Assembly: GCF_900299525.1 (NCBI RefSeq)
Contig: NZ_OMKA01000002.1
Span: forward strand, 1-64,000
Source: Aquimarina sp. Aq78
GTDB taxonomy: Bacteria > Bacteroidota > Bacteroidia > Flavobacteriales > Flavobacteriaceae
Length of the DNA: 64,000 bases
Direction: 5' to 3'
Below the pieces are notes generated by a model. It did not search any database. It saw only the letters and a list, made by a program, of their open reading frames with translations, and had not been told where the DNA came from. This document shows, in pieces, positions 34,963 to 43,692 of the stretch; position 1 is the first letter of the stretch; every line of letters starts with the position of its first letter. The position numbers and the translations under genes are program-made.

Positions 34963-36211
34963 TATAAACAATAGAAATTAAAGCTGTTATTATAAAAAAT
35001 AATAAAAGTAATATTATTTCTGGAACAAGTTCTATAAAGCTGGCATTTCGCAAAAATACATCATAGAAGGCATTTAAACCCCAATTCATTGGTGAAATAT
35101 TAGATAACAGCTGCATGAATTTTGGCATTACAAAAACAGGTACCCAAACACCTCCCAAAGCAGCTAGAATAACCACAAAGGTTGCCCCAAATGGAGCAGA
35201 TTGTTCTTGTGTTTTTGCAACCGTTCCTAACAATAATCCTAATCCTATCGCAGCTAAACCTGCAAAAAAAGCGACAATAAACAGATTAAATATTCTTCCC
35301 GATACGTCTAATGTTGGTAAACCTAATTTAGGAAATAAAAACACTCCTATTGCTAGCATTAAAGTAAATTGTATGAGACAAACAGCCAGATACACTGTTG
35401 TTTTTCCTCCTAATACTATTGCATAGGATACAGGATTTGTTCTTAATCGTACAAAAGTTCCTTGATTTTTTTCTTTTACAATATTTATAGATAAAGGTAC
35501 TATAATAAAAAAGATGGCAAATAAAGTCCAGGCAGGTACATTGTGCTGCGCCGAATTGGGTATGATCTCTTTGTCTCCTTGTTTTGGGACTATTTCTTTA
35601 AAACTGATAAAATTATCGGTTTCAAAAATAACTTCTGTATCATCTTCTGATACTTGTTCATGAAAAGCCTTGTAAATAGATTGCGTTTCTATTTTAGAAA
35701 TCATCTTATCGATACCATTTTTTACAGAACTTTTAAAGGTAAGTTGAGTTGCCGGATCAAAATATAATCTAACCTCTTTGCTTAAAATAGTTTCTTCTGG
35801 TTGAATTTCTTTTTCTTCTTCTTCCAAACGAAATTTTGATAAAATCCCTTCTACATTCTGATTGACTTTTTTATCTAAATCTGATGATAATTTTTCTGGA
35901 ATGATGATCGCTAATTGATAATTTCCTTTAAATACCAGATCTCTGGCTTCTTGCTCTTTATCTTTTTGAATGACCTGAAAAGTATTGGATGCTGTTAAGC
36001 TACTAATTATAGTCTCAGAAACACGACCATTATCATTATTTACAAGAAGTATAGGAATCTTGGTGTCGCTAATCGTTTTAAAGCTACTGTCTTGAATTAT
36101 TGTTATCGTGATGATTAGTACGATAGGCATTATGAACAAAATTGCAATGCCTCCAATATCCCTAGTGAGTAATAAGAATTCTTTATATGTAGAAGCCCAT
36201 AATTTATGCAT
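34940..36211 (-). CDS. ABC-2 type transporter permease
   Basis: 423 residues. One helix near the start (ILFIMPIVLIITITII), an extracytoplasmic domain (about 45-220), then five helices from about 228 to 410. A hydrophilic stretch with an EXPKQGD-like region separates them. It overlaps the ATPase gene by eight bases. This is the usual ABC-2 exporter layout. It likely exports the pigment or a precursor across the inner membrane, possibly redundantly with the MMPL protein. Confidence 0.9.
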   Translation of the reverse strand: MHKLWASTYKEFLLLTRDIGGIAILFIMPIVLIITITIIQDSSFKTISDTKIPILLVNNDNGRVSETIISSLTASNTFQVIQKDKEQEARDLVFKGNYQLAIIIPEKLSSDLDKKVNQNVEGILSKFRLEEEEKEIQPEETILSKEVRLYFDPATQLTFKSSVKNGIDKMISKIETQSIYKAFHEQVSEDDTEVIFETDNFISFKEIVPKQGDKEIIPNSAQHNVPAWTLFAIFFIIVPLSINIVKEKNQGTFVRLRTNPVSYAIVLGGKTTVYLAVCLIQFTLMLAIGVFLFPKLGLPTLDVSGRIFNLFIVAFFAGLAAIGLGLLLGTVAKTQEQSAPFGATFVVILAALGGVWVPVFVMPKFMQLLSNISPMNWGLNAFYDVFLRNASFIELVPEIILLLLFFIITALISIVYNEKKNAV

Positions 36212-36944
36212 GATCTCTTAATGCTTTCCCGGTTAAGGCTAAAAATACATCTTCAAGGTTATTTGCATTTTTTTGATTAGAAATTAATTCTTGTGGTTGT
36301 CCTTGAGATATTATTTTTCCATGATCTATAATAGCTACTCTGGTACAAAAATCTTCAGCTTCATTTAAATGATGTGATGTATAAATAATAGTAGCTCCTT
36401 TTTTATTTAAGAGTTGTAAGTATTTAATAATTACATTTTTAGATTGTACATCCACCCCAACAGTTGGTTCGTCTAAGAATAATACCTTGGGCTCGTGTAA
36501 TATACTAGCGATTAAATTAATACGACGTTTCATCCCTCCAGAAAACGTACTCACTTTTTTATTAGCAAACTTAGACAGACCTAATATTTCAATTGCCTGG
36601 CTTATTTTAGATTTTAATAACTGTCCTTTTAAACCATACATACTACCAAAATAGGTAAGATTTTCATTAGCAGTTAACGCCGGGTATAAAGCATATTCTT
36701 GTGGTACAATACCAATGAGTTGTTTTAATTGATTGGGATTTTTATAGGTTAGACCATCTATAGTAAATGATCCTGATGTAGGTTTTATTAAAGAACATAA
36801 TAATGAAATTAATGTAGTCTTTCCTGCACCATTTGGACCAAGTAGTCCAAAAATTTCTTTTTCATCGATAAACAAATCTAAATCTGATACAGAATATGCT
36901 TCTGCACCTTTATATTTTTTAGATAATTGTTCAATTTTAATCAT
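36204..36944 (-). CDS. ABC transporter ATP-binding protein
   Basis: 246 residues. Walker A is GPNGAGKTT, the signature is FSGGMKRR, Walker B is VLFLDEPTVG, and the switch is TSHH. Typical of the ABC-2 exporters of drug, polysaccharide or lipid type. It works with the permease encoded immediately downstream. Confidence 0.93.
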   Translation of the reverse strand: MIKIEQLSKKYKGAEAYSVSDLDLFIDEKEIFGLLGPNGAGKTTLISLLCSLIKPTSGSFTIDGLTYKNPNQLKQLIGIVPQEYALYPALTANENLTYFGSMYGLKGQLLKSKISQAIEILGLSKFANKKVSTFSGGMKRRINLIASILHEPKVLFLDEPTVGVDVQSKNVIIKYLQLLNKKGATIIYTSHHLNEAEDFCTRVAIIDHGKIISQGQPQELISNQKNANNLEDVFLALTGKALRDHA

Positions 36945-36958
36945 GCTTTATTTTACTA

Positions 36959-37954
36959 TTAAATAGCTTTCTTCAGTTTTTTAAAGAAAACTTCTTCTCG
37001 ATTTGCTATATCATCTAGTTGCGAAGCAACATCGTTGTATGCATCATCTTTTGCGCTTCGGTTTTTGTATATACGAGAAGCATCTAAAGCAAAATCTCTC
37101 CACGAATCACCAATTGCAGTCATTTCTATAGATAACTCGATTAATGTATCATTCTTTAATACTTTACCTGCTTCCTGTAAGAATGCAGCATAGATATATC
37201 TAAATCCACCACCCCCAGTTCCTATTTCTTCTTGCATCCTAACTACTTGTCCCAAATAATGATTGGCCACTTTTGTGCCTTTCTTCTTTGGCCATTTGCG
37301 AATTAGTTTAGCAACTGTTCGAATTCCTTTAACTCCAACAATAGGTACTGGAGCAAGCATTTCTCTACAGGTTTGTTTAATTCCTTTAACTATGGCTTTT
37401 TCTAAAGCTAATTCCTTAGGAAAATCGATAGGATAATACATATGCCCTTTAGGAGCGAAAGCACCTTTGGCAAAACGTACTTTTTCCAGTTCTTTTGCTG
37501 TTAGAGTTGTAACGGTCTCCATTACGGGGTCGCTAATTAAGTACGAATCTTCTTTTTTCCCATAAACAACTAAGTTATGAGCATTAAAATGAAAACGATA
37601 TTCATCGGGAAAATATACTAGATTATATACCCCAACTTGAAGCCCTACAGGATTATTTTTGTTAAGGTTTTCGTCTAAACGCGCCTTAGCATTCTGAGGG
37701 TTTTTAAATTTTTCTCGTTTTATTTTTATTCCAACTCTTTTTGCAAATCGTTTAAAAATAAAGCCAGGCATTGCTCTGTATGTAAGAGCAGGAGCGTGGT
37801 TTACCATTAAAAACGGTATGTAACAAAACAACAGGCCTGATCCGATTCCAAAGACCATAGGTTCACTAACATTGAAGCCATTATGCTTCATTAAATTAGA
37901 CACAACACCATTTTCGCAGTGTGCAGATTGATGGTGTGTAAAATTAATTTCCAT
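36959..37954 (-). CDS. BtrH-like acyltransferase (BtrH N-terminal domain plus DUF4872)
   Basis: 331 residues from the ATG at 37954, which overlaps the previous gene; the TTG at 37960 is less likely. The N-terminal half is papain-like, with the probable nucleophile Cys in HHQSAHCENGVVSNLM and a later FNAHNLVVYG His. The C-terminal half is helical (DUF4872). In butirosin synthesis BtrH moves an acyl chain from a carrier protein to an amine. Here it is a candidate for joining the polyene acyl chain to the dialkylresorcinol or to another acceptor. Assignment of the acceptor is inference. Confidence 0.82.
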   Translation of the reverse strand: MEINFTHHQSAHCENGVVSNLMKHNGFNVSEPMVFGIGSGLLFCYIPFLMVNHAPALTYRAMPGFIFKRFAKRVGIKIKREKFKNPQNAKARLDENLNKNNPVGLQVGVYNLVYFPDEYRFHFNAHNLVVYGKKEDSYLISDPVMETVTTLTAKELEKVRFAKGAFAPKGHMYYPIDFPKELALEKAIVKGIKQTCREMLAPVPIVGVKGIRTVAKLIRKWPKKKGTKVANHYLGQVVRMQEEIGTGGGGFRYIYAAFLQEAGKVLKNDTLIELSIEMTAIGDSWRDFALDASRIYKNRSAKDDAYNDVASQLDDIANREEVFFKKLKKAI

Positions 37955-38351
37955 GTTCAATGTGTTTTAATTGATCTACAGTGATTTCGAAAATGTCAGC
38001 GTATTTTTGTAATATTTTTTGAGATAGTTTATGAAACACTTTTGGTTTAAAGTGCCTTTTAACCCGCCATTTCCATAGACCAACATAACTAGCTAAAATA
38101 GTAATGTCCATTTTATGTAGTTCCATATAATATTCTATAGGGCTTGTCTGGTTGTTTAAAACTCTAATTTTTGCTTTTTCTATACGCTCGTTTATTTCCT
38201 GTAGCGCATTATTTAACGCAATGGTCTTAGGGGTCCATCCACTGCTACCTGCAGTTGTATACTCTCCATTTTCATTAACGGCATAGCATAACTCTTTAAA
38301 GTTTGCAGACTTTAAGCTACCCTTATCTTGTGGAATCTCACTTTTTTTCAT
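37944..38351 (-). CDS. Small protein with an HTH-like C-terminal half
   Basis: 135 residues, no signal peptide. The C-terminal part (MDITILASYVGLWKWRVKRHFKPKVFHKLSQKI and following, about 78-130) has the spacing of an XRE-type helix-turn-helix, with IFEITVDQLKHI resembling the last helices. The N-terminal half carries a helical segment (LQEINERIEKAKIRVL). I do not recognise the family with certainty. It could be a cluster-specific DNA-binding regulator or a carrier-interacting protein. It is the only candidate transcription factor inside the operon, and it overlaps the BtrH-like gene. Confidence 0.75.
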   Translation of the reverse strand: MKKSEIPQDKGSLKSANFKELCYAVNENGEYTTAGSSGWTPKTIALNNALQEINERIEKAKIRVLNNQTSPIEYYMELHKMDITILASYVGLWKWRVKRHFKPKVFHKLSQKILQKYADIFEITVDQLKHIEHGN

Positions 38352-38358
38352 AGTACAC

Positions 38359-38814
38359 CTATTTCATTTCCTGAATAAATAAATTCATTTCACAAGATAA
38401 TAATTCTTTATCTGCTTCATGGATAGTACACTCTAATGTACACATGCTGTATTGTTCGGTGTCGAATCGAGATTTTAAAACAGCCTTAGAAACTATTGTC
38501 TCTCCTATACTAGGGCAGCTATGGACTACAACTTTTTTTATTGCACTAATAAAACCAATAAGTTTTGTGCCTTCACCTTCTAGGTCATCTTCTTCAAAAT
38601 AACTTTTGCCAACGATTGAAGAGCAGGTTTGAGCAGCATTTTCTACCATACCAATTTCACTAAAAATAGTATCGTTAACAAAAATGCAATCTGATTTTAT
38701 ATCAAAAGAGGTTGCTACATGTTCATCATCAATAGATAGCACTTTGTCTACCATTAAAAATGGTGCTCGATGTGGCAGGAATTTAGCGATATCTAATGTT
38801 TTGACTTTATCCAT
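38359..38814 (-). CDS. Hotdog dehydratase-like subunit keeping the Glu but lacking the catalytic His
   Basis: 151 residues. The N-terminal FabZ motif FLPHRAPFLMVDKV is conserved. Where FabZ has GHFPGxPxxPGVLIxE, this protein reads VNDTIFSEIGMVENAAQT, so the His-containing loop is replaced while the Glu of the central helix (MVENAAQT) is kept. It resembles ApeP, the companion of ApeI. It overlaps the next hotdog gene (38814) by one base and pairs with it as a tandem duplicate. It may combine with the His-bearing subunit at 26119. Confidence 0.8.
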   Translation of the reverse strand: MDKVKTLDIAKFLPHRAPFLMVDKVLSIDDEHVATSFDIKSDCIFVNDTIFSEIGMVENAAQTCSSIVGKSYFEEDDLEGEGTKLIGFISAIKKVVVHSCPSIGETIVSKAVLKSRFDTEQYSMCTLECTIHEADKELLSCEMNLFIQEMK

Positions 38815-39245
38815 TAACTAGCAATAACTGTTTTCATTTGTCCAGAAGCAATCACTTCTTTTTTGGTGTTAAATACTTCAATTTTAACCATAGTAACTCC
38901 CATGAATTCATGTAAGATTTCGGCTTCGGTAGTTATAGTCTCATTTAATTTTGGGAGATAAAAAACTTCTACTTTTTTTATTGATCCTATATAGCCTGTG
39001 GGAGCGGGTTCGTCTCTAAGAAAATAATCATAACCTGTGTGTAATGCTACAGTTTGTGCCATATTTTCTATAATTCCTGGTTCTAAAAATAGATTGTCTT
39101 TTAGAAAAAGGTTGTTTTCTGTGATTTTGAAAGAGGATGCAACACTTGTCTCAGAAAAACCTAACAAAGTATCTACCATTTCGAAAGGCTCTTTTTGAGG
39201 TATTAAGTGTTTAATATTTGTAATAGGAAATTTTGTGTTTTTCAT
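38814..39245 (-). CDS. Second hotdog dehydratase-like subunit lacking the catalytic His
   Basis: 143 residues. FabZ-like start LIPQKEPFEMVDTL; no HFPG motif, but LEPGIIENMAQTVAL keeps the helix Glu. It is related to the protein encoded at 38359 and probably arose by duplication. Its start is separated by one base from the DarB gene stop. Having two Glu-only subunits suggests alternative partners for different chain lengths or a part in the dialkylresorcinol branch. Confidence 0.8.
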   Translation of the reverse strand: MKNTKFPITNIKHLIPQKEPFEMVDTLLGFSETSVASSFKITENNLFLKDNLFLEPGIIENMAQTVALHTGYDYFLRDEPAPTGYIGSIKKVEVFYLPKLNETITTEAEILHEFMGVTMVKIEVFNTKKEVIASGQMKTVIAS

Positions 39246-39246
39246 T

Positions 39247-40380
39247 TTAGCAAACGGTTAAAAGTGCCACCGAATATGAAAAACGGGAGCTTTCAGGTAC
39301 AGAAAGTAAAATTTTATTTCCTTTTTTTAACTTCCCAGTATTCACTAATTCTTCTAGCATAATATAAATAGAACCAGCACCAACATTTCCTACCTTACTT
39401 AAATTGATAAACCAATTTTCCCAAGGTATTTCTACACCATTATCTTTCATAGCTTCATATAAGGCGTCTTTAAAATAGTATGAAGAAATGTGTGGTAAAT
39501 AATACGTGATGTCTTCTGGGTTAATATCATGTTTGTCAAATACTTTAACTAAGGTTTCTACAGCCTTTGTTAGAATATTTTCTGATAGTAATTTAACATC
39601 TTGCTTTATCGCGAATAGTGATTTTTGCGCCCATTCTTCTGATGGGTATTCACTCCATGGTTTGAGTTCTCCATTGTCTAGCTTATCTCCTCCCGCATAC
39701 ATGCATGCTTCTATTTCATGAGCATAAGAATATGCATCCATCCATTCAATTTTTAAAGGAAGATGACCATTCGGTTTATCTTCTAAAAGAAAAGCTCCGG
39801 CGCCATCAGATAACATCCAACGTAAGAAATCTTTATTAAAAGCTAGGATTGGTGTTTCTTCTAACTTTTTTAAATGCTCTATTTCATTTTTAAAAACATC
39901 TGATTTCATCCACGAAGATGCACGCTCAGATCCTGTGCAAACTGCATTAGTATTTTGCCCTGATTTGATTGCAAGGTAACCAAATTTTAAAGCACTCATA
40001 CCAGAACAACAGGCTCCCGAAGGGGAATTGATTTCTACATTTCCATTTTTTAAAAACCCATGAACCATAGCAGCATGTGATGGTAATATTTGATCAGGAC
40101 TACCTGTGCCACAAGATAATAATTCAATATTTTCTGCAGTAAAACTTTCATCACATAAAAGCTCTACAGCTTCTTTAGTAAGCTGAGCATTATTATGTGT
40201 TATATTTCCGTCATTATCAATCGCATAATATCTGGTTTTTATTTGATTATTTCGTAAAACAATTCTTCGGCCTTTTGATACTTTTCCATCTAGAATGCCC
40301 AATCTCTCTTCCATCTGATCATTATCGATCGGGTCGTTAGGTAAAAACTTTGATATTCTGGTAATGTATACGTCTTTCAT
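39247..40380 (-). CDS. darB: DarB-like KAS III family ketosynthase for dialkylresorcinol formation
   Basis: 377 residues, FabH fold. The nucleophile is in SGACCSGMSAL (C125 by the CxG spacing, though C124 is adjacent). The His is in YYLPHISSYYF (PHxxx), and the Asn in KVGNVGAGSIY. DarB condenses two beta-ketoacyl units before aromatisation by DarA. The gene overlaps darA by one base, the order known from dialkylresorcinol clusters. Together they should make the 2,5-dialkylresorcinol half of a flexirubin. Confidence 0.9.
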   Translation of the reverse strand: MKDVYITRISKFLPNDPIDNDQMEERLGILDGKVSKGRRIVLRNNQIKTRYYAIDNDGNITHNNAQLTKEAVELLCDESFTAENIELLSCGTGSPDQILPSHAAMVHGFLKNGNVEINSPSGACCSGMSALKFGYLAIKSGQNTNAVCTGSERASSWMKSDVFKNEIEHLKKLEETPILAFNKDFLRWMLSDGAGAFLLEDKPNGHLPLKIEWMDAYSYAHEIEACMYAGGDKLDNGELKPWSEYPSEEWAQKSLFAIKQDVKLLSENILTKAVETLVKVFDKHDINPEDITYYLPHISSYYFKDALYEAMKDNGVEIPWENWFINLSKVGNVGAGSIYIMLEELVNTGKLKKGNKILLSVPESSRFSYSVALLTVC

Positions 40381-41309
40381 TAATTATTTTTTGTATCAAC
40401 AGATGAATAATATTTTTTTTCTCTGCTAATTTTTTTATACATAAAAATATAAGCAGTCAAAAATACAATAAAAACTAGTGGTGCTATAATCCAAATAGCA
40501 AATAACAAGTAATAATTAAAAAAAATAAGGAGATTTTCACGTCCAGTCTTACTTGTTTTTCCTTTTTTGTATGCTAAGTTGGCTAATTTTGAAAATATAA
40601 TATTGCCTCGCTTATCTACAATAACTAGAAACGGTTTGATTTTTACCGCACCTAATTGTACCAATTTTTTTTGTAATCCTGAAAAATTACTAGCAAGTAA
40701 TGCGTCCTTTATAGAAGGAGTGAATTTTGCTACATTCTTTATGTCTTTATCAGAAACTCCTGGTTTAGGGAAAAAACCTAAAAATCGACTTTTTTTTCCT
40801 TTAAACATCCAGTGCTTTATGGTTAATACACTTATGTGATTAATGTGTCTATCTACTAAAGCAATATTCCCTACTAGTTTTGCATTACAAGATGCTAAAA
40901 GAATTTTCATTTTCTCCTGTGCTTGAATCCATAAATTTCTACATCCGATTACTGTAATCACAGGTGTGTTATCCAATATTTTTTTAGCACTTTCTGACTT
41001 TAAAAAAGAATTGATAGGGATAGAAGGGGTTAGATACCAGATTTGATAGCCAAGTATCACTAAATCGTATTTTTGATTTGTTATTTCTGAAGGAATTGGT
41101 TTGATTTTTTCTGGAATCTGAAGAAATGCTTCTGGGAAAACACCAAAAAAAGCTTTTTTATTCCATGGAAAAGGATAAGGTTTTTCCATTTCAATTTTAT
41201 GATGTGTTACTTTTATTTCTTCAGAGGAAGCCATAGGAGAAACTATGTTTTTAACAATTTCTGACAATTGTCCGGATTGCGAATAATGGATCACTAAAAC
41301 ATGTTTCAT
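40380..41309 (-). CDS. darA: DarA-like dialkylresorcinol-forming aromatase
   Basis: I prefer the ATG at 41309 (MKHVLVIHYSQSGQLSEI), just after the acyltransferase stop; an ATG at 41327 adds six residues. The product has about 309 residues. The N-terminal half is flavodoxin-like with the FMN-type loop HYSQSGQLSE. A hydrophobic segment near the end (LLFAIWIIAPLVFIVFLTAYI) predicts membrane attachment. DarA turns the cyclised DarB product into the resorcinol. The pairing with darB makes this assignment strong. Confidence 0.88.
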   Translation of the reverse strand: MKHVLVIHYSQSGQLSEIVKNIVSPMASSEEIKVTHHKIEMEKPYPFPWNKKAFFGVFPEAFLQIPEKIKPIPSEITNQKYDLVILGYQIWYLTPSIPINSFLKSESAKKILDNTPVITVIGCRNLWIQAQEKMKILLASCNAKLVGNIALVDRHINHISVLTIKHWMFKGKKSRFLGFFPKPGVSDKDIKNVAKFTPSIKDALLASNFSGLQKKLVQLGAVKIKPFLVIVDKRGNIIFSKLANLAYKKGKTSKTGRENLLIFFNYYLLFAIWIIAPLVFIVFLTAYIFMYKKISREKKYYSSVDTKNN

Positions 41310-41310
41310 T

Positions 41311-42195
41311 TTATTTGTTGTTTCCATTCCAAAAGTCGAAATAGTTAAACCATTGTAATGGATATTTATCTAACATCCATTTTACACTTTCTGTATATTC
41401 TTTTAATAGTTCTTTGGCATCTCTGTGTTTTGCTTTGGCCTTTCTTGCATAAAGGTGGTAATGAGTATTTGTTTCTTTCATTACATATACAAAAAGCACA
41501 GGTACTTTTAATCTAGAGGCTAACATAAAAGGCCCAGAAGGAAACTTGGCTTCTTGTCCTAATAAATCTTGTGTTAAATATTTAGAACCTTCTAGATAAC
41601 GATCTCCTGTAATACATACGATTTCATTTCTAGCCAAAGCGGCGTTAATTTGAAAAATATGAGAAAGATCTTCTTTGATGAAAATAAATTTAATATTAGA
41701 TTTTGAAGTAACACTATCAAGGTAATTCTTAATTGCAGTATGCTCTATGTCTGTGGTTAGAAGACTAATTGCGGCATTCTCCTCTAGCTCACCAAAAAAA
41801 TGCTCAGCAATCTCAAAATTACCAAGATGAGCACTAATAAGAATACCTCCTTTTTTTTGCTTTAAGGTTTCGTTTATTAGTTCTACACCATCAAACTCGT
41901 ACGTAAATTTATTTCTAAGACCCGATGATATGGCAACTTTATCTATAATAGTCTGGCCAAAAACATAATAGCTTTGGAATATCTTTAAAAAACTTTTAAA
42001 TCTAGGGTATTTAAGTCTCTTGTTTAAATAGTAATATATAGATCTACTACTAGATAAGGCAAAAAAACAAAAATATATAGCAACAAAGTATAAAATAAAA
42101 TAGGCAGAGCCTAAGCCAACTTTTTTAATAAAGAAAACAAATATTTTATACCCAAGTACTGTACCTCTGGACTTTCCTTTCCATTCAGTAGTCAT
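41311..42195 (-). CDS. LpxL/HtrB-type acyltransferase
   Basis: 294 residues. An N-terminal membrane helix (GSAYFILYFVAIYFCFFAL) precedes the domain. The HX4E catalytic motif is SAHLGNFEIAE. Such enzymes move acyl chains from carrier protein onto lipid A, or in aryl polyene clusters onto other acceptors. Here the acyl donor could be the polyene carrier protein encoded 6 bp upstream at 42202, and the acceptor the resorcinol or a lipid. It is one of at least three acyltransferase-like candidates in the operon. Confidence 0.87.
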   Translation of the reverse strand: MTTEWKGKSRGTVLGYKIFVFFIKKVGLGSAYFILYFVAIYFCFFALSSSRSIYYYLNKRLKYPRFKSFLKIFQSYYVFGQTIIDKVAISSGLRNKFTYEFDGVELINETLKQKKGGILISAHLGNFEIAEHFFGELEENAAISLLTTDIEHTAIKNYLDSVTSKSNIKFIFIKEDLSHIFQINAALARNEIVCITGDRYLEGSKYLTQDLLGQEAKFPSGPFMLASRLKVPVLFVYVMKETNTHYHLYARKAKAKHRDAKELLKEYTESVKWMLDKYPLQWFNYFDFWNGNNK

Positions 42196-42201
42196 ATATG
42201 T

Positions 42202-42450
42202 TTATAGCGATTTTATTTTATTTTCTATAAGGTCATAAAAATTTTGAAGTGTTACAACATTTATAAAATCTTCGCCTATTAATTTTACACCAAAATTGGA
42301 TTCTACAGCTACTACAAGATCGACAAAATCTAAGCTATCTAGCTCAAGAGTTTCTTTTAAGTTTGCTTCTGGTGAAATATTTTCCCCTTCTACTTCAAAC
42401 TCATCAATAAGAAAGTCGTTTATCTTTTCAATAATAACTTCTTTATCCAT
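42202..42450 (-). CDS. Acyl carrier protein (second)
   Basis: 82 residues, acidic. The phosphopantetheine site is ELDSLDFVDLV (S39). It lies 3 bp after the ketosynthase gene and 6 bp before the acyltransferase gene. Together with the carrier protein at 31395 it gives the pair typical for aryl polyene systems. The two differ in helix 2 sequence (DSLDF versus DSIDA), which probably sets partner choice. Confidence 0.93.
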   Translation of the reverse strand: MDKEVIIEKINDFLIDEFEVEGENISPEANLKETLELDSLDFVDLVVAVESNFGVKLIGEDFINVVTLQNFYDLIENKIKSL

Positions 42451-42453
42451 ATT

Positions 42454-43677
42454 CTATTTATTAAATTTTTTTATTATTAACGCGGAATTTGTTCCCCCAA
42501 ATCCAAAAGAATTAGACAAAAATACATCAATTTTTTTATCTAGGGTTTTATTAACCAAATTTAGTTTAGCAGCATCTTCATCTGGATGCTCCAAATTTAT
42601 ATTTGGTGCAATAAAAGAATGTTGCATCATGAGCATAGAATAGATCACTTCACTAGCTCCTGCCATCCAGCATTCATGCCCTGTCATAGATTTTGTAGAG
42701 CTCACATGAGGTCCGTTTTCTCCAAAAACATTAAAGATAGCTTTTGCTTCATTGGCATCTCCAACAGGAGTTGAGGTTGCATGAGCATTTACATAATCTA
42801 TAGCCGATGTTTGGATATTTGCTTGTTGGAGTGCTTTTTTCATAGCTCTGGATGGACCATCAACATTAGGAGTAGAGATATGTTCCCCGTTTGAGGAAAA
42901 TCCATACCCTATTATTTCTCCCAGAATTGTTGCTCCTCTTTTGATTGCAGATTCATAACTCTCTACAATAAGAGTAGCAGATCCGCCACTGGGTACTAAT
43001 CCATCTCGATTAGTATCAAATGGGCGAGAGGCTTTTTCTGGATGTTCTGTATTTGTAGAGAATACACCTAGGCCATCAAAACTTCCCATGGCAAGTTGGT
43101 TTATTTCTTGAGCTCCTCCACAAACAATACAATCTTGTAATCCGGTTTTTATAAATTGATATGCCATTCCGATAGCATGAGACCCACTGGCACAAGCTGC
43201 GCTAATCGTAAAGTTGATCCCTCTAAGTTTAAAAATTGTAGAAAGGTTCATAGTTACAGAAGAGTTCATTCCTCTAAAAATAGCTCCCGAACCTACCAAT
43301 GTGGTGTCTTTTTTTTCTTTGATCTTTTCTACAGATTCAATAACCGACTGTGCAGTACTATCATTTCCATAAAGTATGCCTACTTCGTTTTGATCAAGGA
43401 AAGATTGATCTATATTTGCATTTTTTAAAGCTTCGAGTGTAGCTATATAAGCATATGTTCCTTCTTGCCCTAAACTAATACGTTGTCTTCGGGAAAGTAA
43501 TTTGTTTAATTCTGGTTCTGCTACCATTCCTGTTAAACAAGAGCGATATCCGAACTCTTTTCTTTTTTCGTCAAAAACAATTCCAGATGTTCCGTTGTAT
43601 AATGACGTTTTTACTTCTTCTAGGTTTTTACCAATACAAGAATATATACCCATTCCTGTGATTACAACTCTTCTCAT
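42454..43677 (-). CDS. FabB/FabF-like beta-ketoacyl-ACP synthase (active)
   Basis: 407 residues. Catalytic residues are C162 (ISAACASGSHAIG), H299 (NAHATSTPVGD) and H334 (KSMTGHECWMAG). The full-length pattern and NSFGFGGTNSALI end are typical. This enzyme, with the carrier protein and the ketoreductase next door, may serve chain extension for the resorcinol arm or first steps from the aryl starter. The gene is 15 bp from fabG. Confidence 0.92.
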   Translation of the reverse strand: MRRVVITGMGIYSCIGKNLEEVKTSLYNGTSGIVFDEKRKEFGYRSCLTGMVAEPELNKLLSRRQRISLGQEGTYAYIATLEALKNANIDQSFLDQNEVGILYGNDSTAQSVIESVEKIKEKKDTTLVGSGAIFRGMNSSVTMNLSTIFKLRGINFTISAACASGSHAIGMAYQFIKTGLQDCIVCGGAQEINQLAMGSFDGLGVFSTNTEHPEKASRPFDTNRDGLVPSGGSATLIVESYESAIKRGATILGEIIGYGFSSNGEHISTPNVDGPSRAMKKALQQANIQTSAIDYVNAHATSTPVGDANEAKAIFNVFGENGPHVSSTKSMTGHECWMAGASEVIYSMLMMQHSFIAPNINLEHPDEDAAKLNLVNKTLDKKIDVFLSNSFGFGGTNSALIIKKFNK

Positions 43678-43692
43678 ATATTCTAAATTAAT

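Noticed and set aside
35115..35426. 103-residue plus-strand frame opposite the ABC permease
   Set aside because: It is the mirror of membrane-helix codons, with a Thr/Pro/Asn-rich translation and no start context. The same holds for frames opposite other cluster genes.
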